In this document: positions 33,888-43,683 of the stretch, in pieces | How positions within the stretch are numbered: the first letter of the stretch is position 1 | Layout: every line of letters starts with the position of its first letter | The notes under the pieces: generated by a model | Seen by the model: the letters and a program-made list of their open reading frames with translations, nothing else | What the model was told of the DNA's origin: nothing | Database searches by the model: none | Translations under genes and position numbers: made by a program | Source of the DNA: Tidjanibacter massiliensis | Lineage (GTDB): Bacteria; Bacteroidota; Bacteroidia; Bacteroidales; Rikenellaceae | Direction of reading: 5' to 3' | Length of the DNA stretch: 64,000 bases | NCBI RefSeq assembly: GCF_900104605.1 | Contig: NZ_LT629960.1 | Location: 682,001-746,000 of the forward strand

Positions 33888-35282
33888 ATGAAATACGATG
33901 TTGTCGTAATAGGCAGCGGCCCCGGAGGATATGTGGCCGCGATAAAGGCCGCGCAGAACGGCCTGAAAACCGCCGTAGTGGAAAAAGCCGAATTGGGCGG
34001 CGTCTGCCTGAACTGGGGTTGCATTCCCACCAAAGCCCTTCTGAAAAGCGCTCAGGTGTACAATTATGCCAAACACGCGGCCGGTTACGGTATCGAGATA
34101 AACGGAGAGATAACCGCCCCGCTCGACAAAATCGTCGAACGCAGCAGGGGAGTGGCCGATACGATGAGCAAGGGCGTATCGTTCCTGATGAAGAAGAACG
34201 GAATCGAGGTCATCAACGGCCGCGGACGGCTCGGCGGGAAAGGTACGGTCGAGGTGGAAGGAACCGACGGTACGAAACAGACCGTAGAGGCTTCCCACAT
34301 CATACTGGCGACCGGTTCCCGTCCGCGCGAGATGAAGTTCATGCCTATCGACGGCCGGAAAATCATCTCCTCCAAAGAGGCTCTCGTCCTCAGGGAACTT
34401 CCCGAAAGCATGGCCGTAGTCGGTTCGGGTGCCATCGGCTGCGAGTTCGCCTATTTCTATGCCTCGCTCGGAGTGAAGGTAACGGTTATCGAATACCTGC
34501 CGCAACTGCTTCCGGCCGCCGATACCGACGTCAGCAAAGCGCTCGAACGCGCCTTCCGGAAGATGAAGATAGGCGTCATGACCGGTACTACGGTGAAAGA
34601 CGTGACGGTAAACGGCGACGGAAAATGCGAACTCCGCATCGAAGGGAAAAAAGGCGAAGAGATACTTACGGCCGACATCGTCCTTTCGGCAGTCGGCATC
34701 AAGTCGAACCTCGAAGGACTCGGTCTCGAAGAGGCGGGCATCACGCTCCAGGGTGACAAAATAACAGTAGACGACTTCTACCGTACGAATGTCGAAGGCG
34801 TATATGCCATCGGCGACATCGTTCACGGCCCCGCACTGGCGCATGTGGCCTCTGCCGAAGCCATCTGCTGCGTGGAAAAGATATGCGGTCACGCTCCCGC
34901 CCCGATAGATTATACCACCATTCCGTCATGTGTCTACACTACGCCGGAAATCGCCATGGTCGGGCTGACGGAGAAACAGGCCATCGAAGGCGGTTACGAA
35001 ATCAAAGTCGGACAGTTCCCCTATACGGCTTCCGGAAAGGCAACGGCCGCAGGCGACCGAGACGGGTTTGTCAAGTTGATTTTCGATGCGAAAACCGACC
35101 GACTGCTGGGCGCCCACATGATGGGGGCCAATGTAACGGAGATGCTCGCCGAACCCACGTTGGCGAAAGCGCTGGGAGCGACGGCGCACCAGATAGCCGC
35201 GACGGTACATCCGCACCCCACAATGAGCGAAGCCGTTATGGAAGCTGCGGAAGCCGCCCTCGGCCATGCGGTACACCTGTAA
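33888..35282 (+). CDS. lpdA: Dihydrolipoyl dehydrogenase
   Basis: The 464-residue flavoprotein (E3) reoxidises dihydrolipoamide with NAD. FAD motif GSGPGGYVAAI is at residues 9-19, the redox disulphide GGVCLNWGCIPTKALL at Cys40 and Cys45, and the NAD motif VVGSGAIGCEFAYF near 180. The C-terminal dimer interface HPHPTMSEAVMEAA holds the catalytic His-Glu. No 2-oxo acid dehydrogenase or glycine-cleavage genes adjoin it, so its partner complex lies elsewhere. TAAATTTG (33804-33811) is a possible -7 box. Confidence 0.93.
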   Translation: MKYDVVVIGSGPGGYVAAIKAAQNGLKTAVVEKAELGGVCLNWGCIPTKALLKSAQVYNYAKHAAGYGIEINGEITAPLDKIVERSRGVADTMSKGVSFLMKKNGIEVINGRGRLGGKGTVEVEGTDGTKQTVEASHIILATGSRPREMKFMPIDGRKIISSKEALVLRELPESMAVVGSGAIGCEFAYFYASLGVKVTVIEYLPQLLPAADTDVSKALERAFRKMKIGVMTGTTVKDVTVNGDGKCELRIEGKKGEEILTADIVLSAVGIKSNLEGLGLEEAGITLQGDKITVDDFYRTNVEGVYAIGDIVHGPALAHVASAEAICCVEKICGHAPAPIDYTTIPSCVYTTPEIAMVGLTEKQAIEGGYEIKVGQFPYTASGKATAAGDRDGFVKLIFDAKTDRLLGAHMMGANVTEMLAEPTLAKALGATAHQIAATVHPHPTMSEAVMEAAEAALGHAVHL

Positions 35283-35324
35283 CAGGGCGTCCACCGGCAA
35301 ACCGCCACGGCAGTAAAGCGTCGA

Positions 35325-35364
35325 TAGTGAAAAAGGCAGGCCCTGGGGCCTGCCTTTTTCACTA
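35325..35364. terminator. Bidirectional terminator with 19-bp stem
   Basis: The arm 35325-35343 (TAGTGAAAAAGGCAGGCCC) is the exact complement of 35346-35364, with a 2-nt loop. The A-run/T-run inside the stem gives a terminator-like hairpin on both strands, between convergent lpdA and the NYN gene. Confidence 0.8.
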
Positions 35365-35374
35365 CGATAACAAA

Positions 35375-35992
35375 TTACTTCAATTCGAAATCACAACTCT
35401 GGATGAGTTCATCTTTCACTTTAAGGCCCATGTGGTTGAGATATACCTGTATTCCCTCTCTTTTTGCAAATTCAATCGGGTCTATGAAATCGGAATCCCC
35501 GCCTATGATAGCGATTTTATCTACAACCTTATGGGTCGCTATCCAAACCATATCCATTCCGACCTTGATATCCACACCCTTTTGCTTGAAAGATGGACGA
35601 TACCCGGTCAAAATGCCGTTATCATCAATCTTAGGCTGCCATCCGGCAAAAGACAACATTCCCAACCGCAGACAGAATTTATCGGTTCGGGCAAGTTCGT
35701 TTAACAAATCGGTCTTCGCGACATACGACTTCGATAGCGTAAAATCGTACTCTTCCCCTTGCGGGTTTGTCTTTTTACCGCTGAACGGCCGGGCGTCATA
35801 GAAATAGACGCGAAACAATACGTCCTTAATATTTTCCGAATCGGTAAGGGTTTTCGCCCGAATCAATCGCATCGTATTCTCCACTTCCTGCTTCACATGG
35901 TCTGCCGTCGGAAGCATACCGTTGACTCTGTTCTTATTAACGGCATCGAAAAAACCACCGTCCACCAGAATCGCTATCTTCATTATCTCCAT
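35375..35992 (-). CDS. NYN-domain (LabA/DUF88-like) protein
   Basis: The 205-residue protein has a PIN-like NYN fold: KIAILVDGGFF at the N-terminus (first acidic residue), VDIKVGMDMVWIATH and KIAIIGGDSDFIDPIEFAKREG with the conserved GDSDF acidic cluster. NYN proteins are putative metal-dependent RNases; the target is unknown. ATG 35992 is taken, but ATG 35983 (MKIAILVDGG) is as likely. The gene is somewhat richer in A+T than its neighbours and stands alone. Confidence 0.82.
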   Translation of the reverse strand: MEIMKIAILVDGGFFDAVNKNRVNGMLPTADHVKQEVENTMRLIRAKTLTDSENIKDVLFRVYFYDARPFSGKKTNPQGEEYDFTLSKSYVAKTDLLNELARTDKFCLRLGMLSFAGWQPKIDDNGILTGYRPSFKQKGVDIKVGMDMVWIATHKVVDKIAIIGGDSDFIDPIEFAKREGIQVYLNHMGLKVKDELIQSCDFELK

Positions 35993-36088
35993 ATAGATTA
36001 CCGAATAAGTCCGGCAAATTACCGGAAAAGAAACTGATTTATTAATTTATTGAATTAATTATACCTTTTCCGTTATCCCGAGCATGCA

Positions 36089-36736
36089 TTATTTCACCCG
36101 AATCAGGTTCAGACCGTCACGCAGGGGGAGTACTACATTTTCCACCCGGTCGTCTTCCCTGACCATCCGATTGAATTCCCGTATCGCCATGGTATGGGGG
36201 TCGCGGTACTGCTCCGGTTCGGCCACCTTCCCGTACCACAGGATGTTGTCGGCGATGAGGTAACTGCCGGAACGGACCAGCGGCACCGTCCGCCCTTCGT
36301 CCATCAGCATACGGTAATAGGCCGGATATTCGCGCTTGTCGCCATCGATAAAGACCAAATCGTAAGTTTCGTTCAGAGAGGGCATCACCGCGAAAGCACT
36401 GCCGATATGCAGGCGGATTCGGTCACCGTATCCGCTGCGCTCCACGAACGAACGTATCAGCTCCTCCTGTTCGTCGTCCGCTTCTATCGTATCGAGTATC
36501 GCTCCGGCCTCCATGCCAGTGGCCATGGAGAGCGCCGAATATCCCGTAAACGTACCTATTTCGAGTACCCGGTGCGGACGCAGCATTCTGACAAGCATAC
36601 CGAGGAATCGCCCCTGTATTTGTCCCGAGAGCATCTGGGGATGAACAGCCCGCTGATTTGTGGTCCGTGTCAGTTCCTCCATCAATGCGTCCTCGGGCGA
36701 CGACATTTCGTGTATATAACGTTCCAAACGTTCCAT
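36089..36736 (-). CDS. Class I SAM-dependent O-methyltransferase (COMT-like)
   Basis: The 215-residue protein matches the methyltransf_3 family: VLEIGTFTGYSALSMA (AdoMet motif I, about residue 57), TIEADDEQEEL, YDLVFIDGDKREY (motif with metal-binding Asp) and LIADNILWYGKV, ending in LRDGLNLIRVK. It probably methylates a catechol-like or other small hydroxylated substrate with Mg; the substrate is unknown. It is the last gene of the dapB-lepB-yigZ-uvrA-M16 run, 3 nt after the peptidase. Confidence 0.88.
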   Translation of the reverse strand: MERLERYIHEMSSPEDALMEELTRTTNQRAVHPQMLSGQIQGRFLGMLVRMLRPHRVLEIGTFTGYSALSMATGMEAGAILDTIEADDEQEELIRSFVERSGYGDRIRLHIGSAFAVMPSLNETYDLVFIDGDKREYPAYYRMLMDEGRTVPLVRSGSYLIADNILWYGKVAEPEQYRDPHTMAIREFNRMVREDDRVENVVLPLRDGLNLIRVK

Positions 36737-36739
36737 CCG

Positions 36740-37954
36740 CTACTTGTAAATCAGGGCCGACATGCCCGTAAATATCTCTTCCGCTACCGTCCGGAGCGTC
36801 TCCCCGTCGAGCGCCTCTATCTTCTCCTTCGCCTCCCCGAAACCGTCCACATCTCCGAATACGAGATAGCTTTTGGCCGCCCCCAGCATATACGATTCGT
36901 TGTTTTCGGCAGAAATGGCGAGCTGTCCGAGGAATTGTCTTTTGGCGACCGAAAGACGGCGCGGAGAGAGGACATGCTCTGCCAACTCACCCAATTGCCT
37001 GTCCATCAACTCTATGCACCGGGAGGCATTCTCCTTCTCACAGCTGAAGTAGATGGAGGCGACACCCGAGTCGGTAAAGGGCGTATAGGTGGCTTCCACC
37101 GAATAGGAAAGCGCGTTTTTTTCCCGAAGCAGCACATTCAGCAGCGAATTGGCAGACGGGCCGCCGAGGGTATTCATCAGCAACATCAGCGGCAGGCGTC
37201 TGTCGTCCTTCAGGTCGTAGGCACGCTTGCCCTTCATACAGTGTACCTGATGGGTGCCGCGGCCGACAGAGTGACAGAACGGTTCCGGGGCAGGATGTAC
37301 CGTCCGGCCGAATGCCCGCTGGCTCGCCGGTATGCCTCCGAACCAGCGGTCGGCCACTGTCCGAAAAGCCTTTTCGGAGAGGTTGCCGATAAGCGAAAAG
37401 ACCATCTGGTCGGTCGTATAGGTTCGGGCGACGAACCGCCGGATATCTTCACTGTGCATCCGGCGCAGCGTAGCCTTACTGCCGAGAATGTTGTGTCCGA
37501 GCGACGAACCGTCGAAAATCCGGTCCTCAAATTCGTCGTATATACGGTCGGTCGGAGAATCCTTGTAGAGATTTATCTCATCGAAAATCACGTTCTTCTC
37601 CTTCTCTACCTCATGTTCCGGAAAAGTAGAGCGGAAAACGATGTCGGCTATCAGTTCCACCGCCTTGGCGTAGTCGCCTCGCAGGGTAGTGGCATGCACC
37701 ACGGTCTCTTCCTTGGTCGTATAGGCGTTGAGTTCTCCACCCATGTTCTCCAGCCGACAATTCACTTGCCAGGCTTTCCGCCGCTGCGTCCCCTTGAACA
37801 GCGTGTGTTCTACAAGATGGGCCATGCCGTATTCGCCGGGCAGCTCGTCGCGGCTGCCGGTATTTACGGTCAGGGCACAATGTACCACCGCCGATTTGAC
37901 CTGTTTGAGGATGCATCTGATGCCGTTGGGCAAGGTATATGTGATGAATTCCAT
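36740..37954 (-). CDS. M16-family zinc peptidase (processing-peptidase-like)
   Basis: The 404-residue protein has the inverted zinc motif HLVEH (residues 46-50) in GMAHLVEHTLFKGTQRR, the NAYTTKEETVVHA stretch and the downstream EKNVIFDEI that supplies the third ligand. The C-terminal half carries the inactive partner domain with NTLGGPSANSLLNVLLREK. No signal peptide is seen, so a cytoplasmic role is inferred. Its ATG overlaps the uvrA stop by one base, and the long upstream extension lies within uvrA, supporting this start. Confidence 0.9.
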   Translation of the reverse strand: MEFITYTLPNGIRCILKQVKSAVVHCALTVNTGSRDELPGEYGMAHLVEHTLFKGTQRRKAWQVNCRLENMGGELNAYTTKEETVVHATTLRGDYAKAVELIADIVFRSTFPEHEVEKEKNVIFDEINLYKDSPTDRIYDEFEDRIFDGSSLGHNILGSKATLRRMHSEDIRRFVARTYTTDQMVFSLIGNLSEKAFRTVADRWFGGIPASQRAFGRTVHPAPEPFCHSVGRGTHQVHCMKGKRAYDLKDDRRLPLMLLMNTLGGPSANSLLNVLLREKNALSYSVEATYTPFTDSGVASIYFSCEKENASRCIELMDRQLGELAEHVLSPRRLSVAKRQFLGQLAISAENNESYMLGAAKSYLVFGDVDGFGEAKEKIEALDGETLRTVAEEIFTGMSALIYK

Positions 37955-40773
37955 CAGTCGTTTCGGTTTTGGGCCCGTAAAGAGAGATATTGTCCGGTAT
38001 GGCTCTCCGGACACTCCGCAAGGTCGGCCGGAGTTCCTGCAAACACCAGGCGTCCACCCCCTTCGCCCGCTTCCGGGCCGAGGTCTATCACCCAGTCGGC
38101 ACACCGGATGACATCCATGTTGTGCTCCACAACCACAATGGTATGTCCCTTTTCGATGAGAGCATTGAAGGCCGCGAGGAGCTTGTTGATGTCGTGAAAA
38201 TGGAGTCCGGTCGTCGGTTCGTCGAACACGAACAGGGTACTCTCCGAAGCATTGTCCTTCATCAGAAAAGTAGCCAGTTTCACCCGCTGTATCTCTCCTC
38301 CGGAGAGGGTGGAGGTGGATTGGCCGAGCTTGATATACCCCAGCCCCACATCCTGCAGCGTTTTCAGTATCTCCAGCACTTTCCTGTTCGCGGCATTGCC
38401 GCCGTCCAGCGCAAAAAACTCCATCGCCTCGTCCACCGTCATCTCCAGCACATCGTATATCGACCGGCCATGATACTTGACCTCCAATACGTTGTCATTG
38501 AAGCGTTTGCCTCCGCAGTACTCACATTTGAGCTCGATGTCGGCCATAAACTGCATACCTACCACCACGAAACCGTCACCCTGACACTCTTCGCACCGGC
38601 CGCCGGGCCGGTTGAACGAAAAATAGGAGGGCGTCATGCCGTTGTTCACGGCATAGGGCTGGTCGGCGAATATCTTGCGAATGTAGTCGTAGGCCTTGGT
38701 ATAGGTGACGGGATTGGAACGCTGCGACTTTCCAATCGGATTTTGGTCTATCATCTCGATGGATTTCAACATGCCGACGTCGCCGGCCAGCCCTTCAAAA
38801 CTACCCGGTTTCACACCCGTTTCAAACAGTTTGCGCCGGACAGCCGGATAGAGTATCCCCTTGACGAGAGACGATTTGCCGCTGCCGCTCACCCCGGTAA
38901 CACAGGTCATCACACCGAGCGGTATCTTCACGTCTATCCCTTTGAGATTGTTCTCTCTCGCACCCTTTATTTCAATGCAGTTGCTCCAGCCGCGCGGAGA
39001 GGTCGGAGGATGTATGGCGCGTTTGCCTGTCAGGTAATCCGCCGTCAGGCTGCCTTCCGCCTTTTCAAGCTGTTCGAACGAACCGTTGAATACCACCTGT
39101 CCGCCGTTGTAACCCGCTTCCGGGCCGATGTCGATGATGCGGTCGGCAGCACGGATTATCTCCTCCTCGTGTTCGACGACGATTACCGTATTGCCCAAAT
39201 CGCGGAGTTGCCTAAGAACCTTAATGAGCCGCGCCGTATCGCGCGGATGGAGACCGATACTCGGTTCGTCGAGAATATAGAGCGAGCCGGTCAGGTTGCT
39301 ACCGAGCGACGTGGCGAGATTGATGCGCTGGCTCTCGCCTCCGGAAAGGGTGGAGGAGAGACGGTCGAGCGTCAGATATCCCAACCCCACATCGGAGAGG
39401 TAAGCCAGCCGGTTGCGTATTTCGACCAAGACGCGCGAAGCCGTCTGTGCGTCGTGTTCGTCCAGGACGAGACTGCCGAAAAATTCCATGAGGCTGTCCA
39501 CGCTCATGGCCACAAGCTCTGCGATGTTCTTGCCGCCTACTTTGACGTAAAGTGCCTCCTTACGGAGCCTGCTCCCGCCGCATTCATGGCAAAGCGTCTT
39601 GCCCGTATATCTGGAGAGCAATACCCGATACTGTATCTTGTAGCGTTCGCTTTCGAGGTATGCGAAGAAATCGTTCAGCCCTTTGAAATAGCGGTTTCCC
39701 GTCCACAGCAACTGTTTCTGCTCTCTGGTGAGTTCGTAGTAGGGCCTGTGTATCGGAAAATCAAACTTGTGGGCAGAAGCCACCAACTGCTCTTTCCACC
39801 ACTTCATGGTATCGCCGCGCCAGGCGGCTATCGCGTCGTCGTAGATGCTTCTGGTCTTGTCGGGCACGACGAGCTCTTCGTCGATTCCGATAACCTTGCC
39901 ATACCCTTCGCAAACCGGGCAGGCCCCTATCGGATTGTTGAACGAAAACATATGCTCGGTCGGAACTTCGAAAGTCATCCCGTCGGCCTCAAAACGGGTA
40001 GAGAAGATCTCCGCCCGGTCGCCGTCCTCCTCCTGCACGACTATCTTGCAGCTCCCGCCGCCGTAACTCAGCGCCTGTGCGACCGAATCGCCCAGCCTGC
40101 TCTTCGTCTCCTCGTCATCGCGGACCTTGACACGGTCCACCACGATGTCGAACTCCCCGGTCTGTTCAATTCCCGGCCGGGAGATATACTCTTCGACAGG
40201 GATGGCAGCACCGTCGGCATAAATGCGCTGGATACCCTCCTTGACGAGCAGGGTAAGCCGTTCTACGGCACCCTGACCTGCTGCGGGCCGGACGGTGGCA
40301 CAGATGAGTACACGTCGGCCGGTCTGTCCGACGATGTAGGAGACGATATCCTGTACCTGATAACACCTCACCTCCCGACCTGTGACGGGAGAGTAGGTCC
40401 GCCCTATACGGGCGAAAAGCAGTTTCAGGTAGTCGTATATCTCGGTAGACGTACCGACCGTCGAACGGGGATTGCGCGTATTAACTTTCTGCTCTATCGC
40501 AATCGCGGGAGCGATGCCGCTTATCGAATCTACATCGGGTTTGTCGATACGGCCGAGAAACTGGCGGGCATAGGCGGAAAGGCTCTCGACATACCTGCGC
40601 TGCCCTTCGGCGAACAGGGTATCGAAAGCCAGCGTGGATTTACCGGAACCTGAAAGCCCTGTGACGACCACCAGCCGGTTATGGGGAATTTCGAGGCTGA
40701 TATTCTTCAAATTATGTACCCTAGCCCCCTTTATGTAAATGGAATCGTGTTTTTCCGCGTCGTTCTTCTGCAT
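37954..40773 (-). CDS. uvrA: Excinuclease ABC subunit A
   Basis: The 939-residue DNA-damage sensor of nucleotide excision repair has two ABC ATPase modules, with Walker A sequences GLSGSGKST near residue 39 and GVSGSGKSS near 640. Zinc modules contain [10 protein letters not shown] and [15 protein letters not shown]; signature motifs are LSGGESQRI and LSGGEIQRV. Length is standard. It begins 7 nt after yigZ and its stop shares a base with the M16 start. One of the window's five GATC sites lies here (40006-40009). Confidence 0.97.
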   Translation of the reverse strand: MQKNDAEKHDSIYIKGARVHNLKNISLEIPHNRLVVVTGLSGSGKSTLAFDTLFAEGQRRYVESLSAYARQFLGRIDKPDVDSISGIAPAIAIEQKVNTRNPRSTVGTSTEIYDYLKLLFARIGRTYSPVTGREVRCYQVQDIVSYIVGQTGRRVLICATVRPAAGQGAVERLTLLVKEGIQRIYADGAAIPVEEYISRPGIEQTGEFDIVVDRVKVRDDEETKSRLGDSVAQALSYGGGSCKIVVQEEDGDRAEIFSTRFEADGMTFEVPTEHMFSFNNPIGACPVCEGYGKVIGIDEELVVPDKTRSIYDDAIAAWRGDTMKWWKEQLVASAHKFDFPIHRPYYELTREQKQLLWTGNRYFKGLNDFFAYLESERYKIQYRVLLSRYTGKTLCHECGGSRLRKEALYVKVGGKNIAELVAMSVDSLMEFFGSLVLDEHDAQTASRVLVEIRNRLAYLSDVGLGYLTLDRLSSTLSGGESQRINLATSLGSNLTGSLYILDEPSIGLHPRDTARLIKVLRQLRDLGNTVIVVEHEEEIIRAADRIIDIGPEAGYNGGQVVFNGSFEQLEKAEGSLTADYLTGKRAIHPPTSPRGWSNCIEIKGARENNLKGIDVKIPLGVMTCVTGVSGSGKSSLVKGILYPAVRRKLFETGVKPGSFEGLAGDVGMLKSIEMIDQNPIGKSQRSNPVTYTKAYDYIRKIFADQPYAVNNGMTPSYFSFNRPGGRCEECQGDGFVVVGMQFMADIELKCEYCGGKRFNDNVLEVKYHGRSIYDVLEMTVDEAMEFFALDGGNAANRKVLEILKTLQDVGLGYIKLGQSTSTLSGGEIQRVKLATFLMKDNASESTLFVFDEPTTGLHFHDINKLLAAFNALIEKGHTIVVVEHNMDVIRCADWVIDLGPEAGEGGGRLVFAGTPADLAECPESHTGQYLSLRAQNRND

Positions 40774-40780
40774 CTGTTCC

Positions 40781-41392
40781 TTATCCCTTCCTTTTCACAT
40801 CGGCCCCTTCCACATTCCCCAGTTTCGCCTCCAATGCAGCGGCACGACTCCGGCGTATGGCCAGCGTCATGGTACACAGGTTATCGAAATGCTGGGAAAC
40901 GATACGGGGCTGTTCCTCCTTGACGGTCTTCATCACATCGTTCATACATACATACGGGAAAGCGACCGTGAATATTGTATCCACCGTTTTCTCCACGATT
41001 TTCGCTGCGGCAAGCGCCCCGGCAGCCGATTCCCGATAGGCGTTGATAAGCCCCGGCACGCCTAGTTTCGTCCCGCCGAAGTAACGCACCACGACAATCA
41101 GGCAGTCGGTCACCCCCGCGGACAGCATCTGTCCCAATATCGGCCGGCCGGCCGTTCCGGAGGGTTCGCCGTCATCGTTCGCCCGGTACACGCCCCCGTC
41201 CGCACCGAGACGATAGGCATAGCAGTGATGGGTGGCATCGTAATACCGCTTGCGCAGCCCCTCGACAAGCTCCATGGCCTCCTCGGGCGAAGAAACGGGA
41301 TAGGCATAAGCGAAAAACTTGCTGCTGCGCTCCTTGAATTGCGCCTCGGCAGGAGCATCTATCGTCCGGTAAAGGTCTTCACCATCCGCCAT
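40781..41392 (-). CDS. YigZ/IMPACT family protein
   Basis: The 203-residue protein contains FKERSSKFFAYAYPV, YDATHHCYAYRLG, NDDGEPSGTAGRPILGQM and VVVRYFGGTKLGVPGLINAY, the diagnostic UPF0029/IMPACT core, followed by a short C-terminal domain (DUF1949-like). IMPACT proteins are linked to translational control in eukaryotes; the bacterial role is unclear. It lies 15 nt after lepB and 7 nt before uvrA. Confidence 0.9.
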   Translation of the reverse strand: MADGEDLYRTIDAPAEAQFKERSSKFFAYAYPVSSPEEAMELVEGLRKRYYDATHHCYAYRLGADGGVYRANDDGEPSGTAGRPILGQMLSAGVTDCLIVVVRYFGGTKLGVPGLINAYRESAAGALAAAKIVEKTVDTIFTVAFPYVCMNDVMKTVKEEQPRIVSQHFDNLCTMTLAIRRSRAAALEAKLGNVEGADVKRKG

Positions 41393-41407
41393 AACTGCTG
41401 TAAAACT

Positions 41408-42793
41408 TTATTTCGGATGGCTGAATATTCTGTTCCAGCGTATTTTGCCTGGGAAACTCTTGTCTTTATCGGCAGACCATCCGATAAACACCGGTTTGCC
41501 CACCACATGGTCTTCGGGAACGAATCCCCAAAAACGGGAGTCGGCGGAATTATGCCGGTTGTCGCCCATCATGAAGTAGTAATCCATGGCGAATGTATAG
41601 GAGTCGGCCGGAGCACCGTTGATATAAATCTCCCCGTCACGCACTTCGAGGTCGTTGCCCTCGTAATTCCTGATTATCCTCCGGTAAAGGGGCAGGTTCT
41701 CCGTCGTAAGGGCAACGGTAGCCCCTTGCTTCGGAATCCACAGCGGGCCGAAATTGTCCTCATTCCAGTCGAAACGGTCGTCGTTAGGGAATATCCAGTA
41801 GCCCGTGCCGCTCGATTCGTACCGCTCTATCGAAACGATATTGGACATGCCGCGAAGCTGCTCCACATTGGCATCGGTCAGGGGAAGCAGATAGGTATGT
41901 ACGCTCTGGTCATACAGAATGTCGTCTTTCGCTATGCCGAGTTCGTCGAAAGTCCGCCGGCTGATGGGATTGCCTGCGGTACGCACGTAATAGTTGTATT
42001 GACGCCCTGGAGCATCCCGGTGTCGTACGCCGTTGACATAAAGGTCTCCGTGTACGACCGCTACGGTATCGCCCGGCAGACCGACGCAGCGCTTCACGTA
42101 GTGTTCGCGCTTGTCGGCGGGGTGGGAGATGACCGTATACTGCCGCTCGAGCAGTTCCCGCCCGCGCCGCTCGCCGTAAGTGAGCTGGAATTCGCGCAGC
42201 ACATCGTAATAGGTGACATTGGGATTCTCCATGAGTACAGTATCGCCAGCGGGAAAATTAAACACCACGATGTCGTCGCGCTGCACGCTGCCGCATCCAG
42301 CCAAGCGCTTATAGGGCCGCTTCACTGCTTCCGAATAGGACTTTTTCGTCTGCGAAAATGGCATTCTGTTATGCACCAACGGAAACGACAGGGGAGTCAT
42401 GGGCATCCGCGGCCCGTAAGCCACTTTGCTGACACAGAGATAATCGCCCACCAGCAGCGTCTTTTCCATCGAGGAGGTGGGTATCCGGTACATCTGGAAG
42501 ATATAGGTATGGATGAGCGATGCCGCGATAACAGCGAACACAATGGCCTCTATCCAGCTCCAAGTTTCACGGTAGGCCTTGTTGGTCGCCTTGCGCTCCT
42601 GATGTTTTTTGCCGAAAAGGAACCTCGACAGATATTTCGTAATGTAGATGTCGAATATGACGGGCAGTCCGAGAAGCATCCAAGGATTGCGCGACCATAT
42701 CACGAGCCACAAAATATAAATTACCGATACGATGGTAAATTTGGTCCATCGATTCCGGAAAAACGTACGCACCTTACTCCAAAATTCCTTCAT
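41408..42793 (-). CDS. lepB: Signal peptidase I
   Basis: The 461-residue S26 peptidase removes signal peptides outside the cytoplasmic membrane. Two or three N-terminal hydrophobic segments (residues 20-50 and 78-100) precede RIPTSSMEKTLLVGDYL with nucleophile Ser108. The general-base Lys is in EHYVKRCVGLPGD, and the C-terminal box GDNRHNSADSRFWGFVPEDHVVGK is intact. The protein is longer than E. coli LepB because of insertions between the catalytic residues, which is common in Bacteroidetes. It sits 45 nt after dapB. Confidence 0.93.
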   Translation of the reverse strand: MKEFWSKVRTFFRNRWTKFTIVSVIYILWLVIWSRNPWMLLGLPVIFDIYITKYLSRFLFGKKHQERKATNKAYRETWSWIEAIVFAVIAASLIHTYIFQMYRIPTSSMEKTLLVGDYLCVSKVAYGPRMPMTPLSFPLVHNRMPFSQTKKSYSEAVKRPYKRLAGCGSVQRDDIVVFNFPAGDTVLMENPNVTYYDVLREFQLTYGERRGRELLERQYTVISHPADKREHYVKRCVGLPGDTVAVVHGDLYVNGVRHRDAPGRQYNYYVRTAGNPISRRTFDELGIAKDDILYDQSVHTYLLPLTDANVEQLRGMSNIVSIERYESSGTGYWIFPNDDRFDWNEDNFGPLWIPKQGATVALTTENLPLYRRIIRNYEGNDLEVRDGEIYINGAPADSYTFAMDYYFMMGDNRHNSADSRFWGFVPEDHVVGKPVFIGWSADKDKSFPGKIRWNRIFSHPK

Positions 42794-42838
42794 TGTTCTG
42801 TCGTTCTGTCTATTCTATACAGTTATCTCGATTATCTC

Positions 42839-43564
42839 TTAATGAATAATGCTACCGAGCATGTCGTCCATGGTCAGCACCCCCTTGTGTCCGGCAGCGA
42901 ACTCCGCCGCCATCACCGCACCCACGGCGAATCCGCGGCGCCCCTTGGCCTCATGGCACAGCGTGATGGTATCCGCCACTGAATCGTATATCACCTCGTG
43001 GATACCGGCGACATCGCCTTCACGCACGGAAACGATACCCAGCGCGGAGGGGCAGTCCGTTTCATGGTTCACCCACGCTTCGGTCCAGCCGATGTTACGC
43101 AGAATACCCTCGGCCAGCGTGACAGCCGTTCCGCTCGGCGCATCCTTTTTTCTTGTGTGATGCACCTCGCGCATCGACACCGCGTACTCCGGGAACCGGT
43201 CCATGATGCGGGCTAGATACTCGCTGACGCGGAAAAGGATATTTACACCGATACTGAAATTGGACGACCAAAAGAACGTACCGTCCAGCTCTTCGCACAG
43301 CTTTTCCGCCTCCTCCCGGCGTTCGTTCCATCCTGTCGTACCGCACACTACAGGCACTCCCGCCCGGAGACAGGTCTCGACATTGCCGAATGCCGTAGCG
43401 GGAGTGGTGAACTCGATGGCGACATCGGCCTGCGCCAAACGCTCCGTTGCAAGTTTCGCCTCTTCCCCCGCATCCACCGTAAAAAGTACCGTATGGCCCC
43501 GGTCGATAAGCACACGTTCTATCTCGTGCCCCATCGTGCCGTATCCTATGATGACTGTTTTCAT
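42839..43564 (-). CDS. dapB: 4-Hydroxy-tetrahydrodipicolinate reductase
   Basis: The 241-residue lysine/diaminopimelate biosynthesis enzyme starts with the NAD(P) motif VIIGYGTMGHEIERVL, has EFTTPATAFGNVETCL and VCGTTGW, then the catalytic EVHHTRKKDAPSGTAVTLAE (His pair and Lys). The C-terminal HEAKGRRGFAVGAVMAAEF helix is also present. Length is slightly short but normal for Bacteroidetes DapB. It is the first gene of the run ending at 36089; a TACCTTTG box lies upstream (43609-43602, minus). Confidence 0.94.
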   Translation of the reverse strand: MKTVIIGYGTMGHEIERVLIDRGHTVLFTVDAGEEAKLATERLAQADVAIEFTTPATAFGNVETCLRAGVPVVCGTTGWNERREEAEKLCEELDGTFFWSSNFSIGVNILFRVSEYLARIMDRFPEYAVSMREVHHTRKKDAPSGTAVTLAEGILRNIGWTEAWVNHETDCPSALGIVSVREGDVAGIHEVIYDSVADTITLCHEAKGRRGFAVGAVMAAEFAAGHKGVLTMDDMLGSIIH

Positions 43565-43683
43565 GCCTTCTTATCGAGTTCCGGAAAAGACCGGTATTGT
43601 GCAAAGGTACTCAAAACGTCCCGATGCACAGCATATCCAAACGGTATTTTTCCTACCGTCCGGCAACATCACGGTTCTCTCCG

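Noticed and set aside
37990-40653. An 887-codon open frame antisense to uvrA
   Set aside because: uvrA on the other strand has every family motif; the antisense frame has no recognisable domain and is explained by codon bias in a GC-rich gene.
41408-42793. Signal peptidase I longer than the E. coli enzyme, considered as a fusion
   Set aside because: Catalytic boxes are in the normal order and long insertions are common in Bacteroidetes enzymes; no second domain is recognisable.
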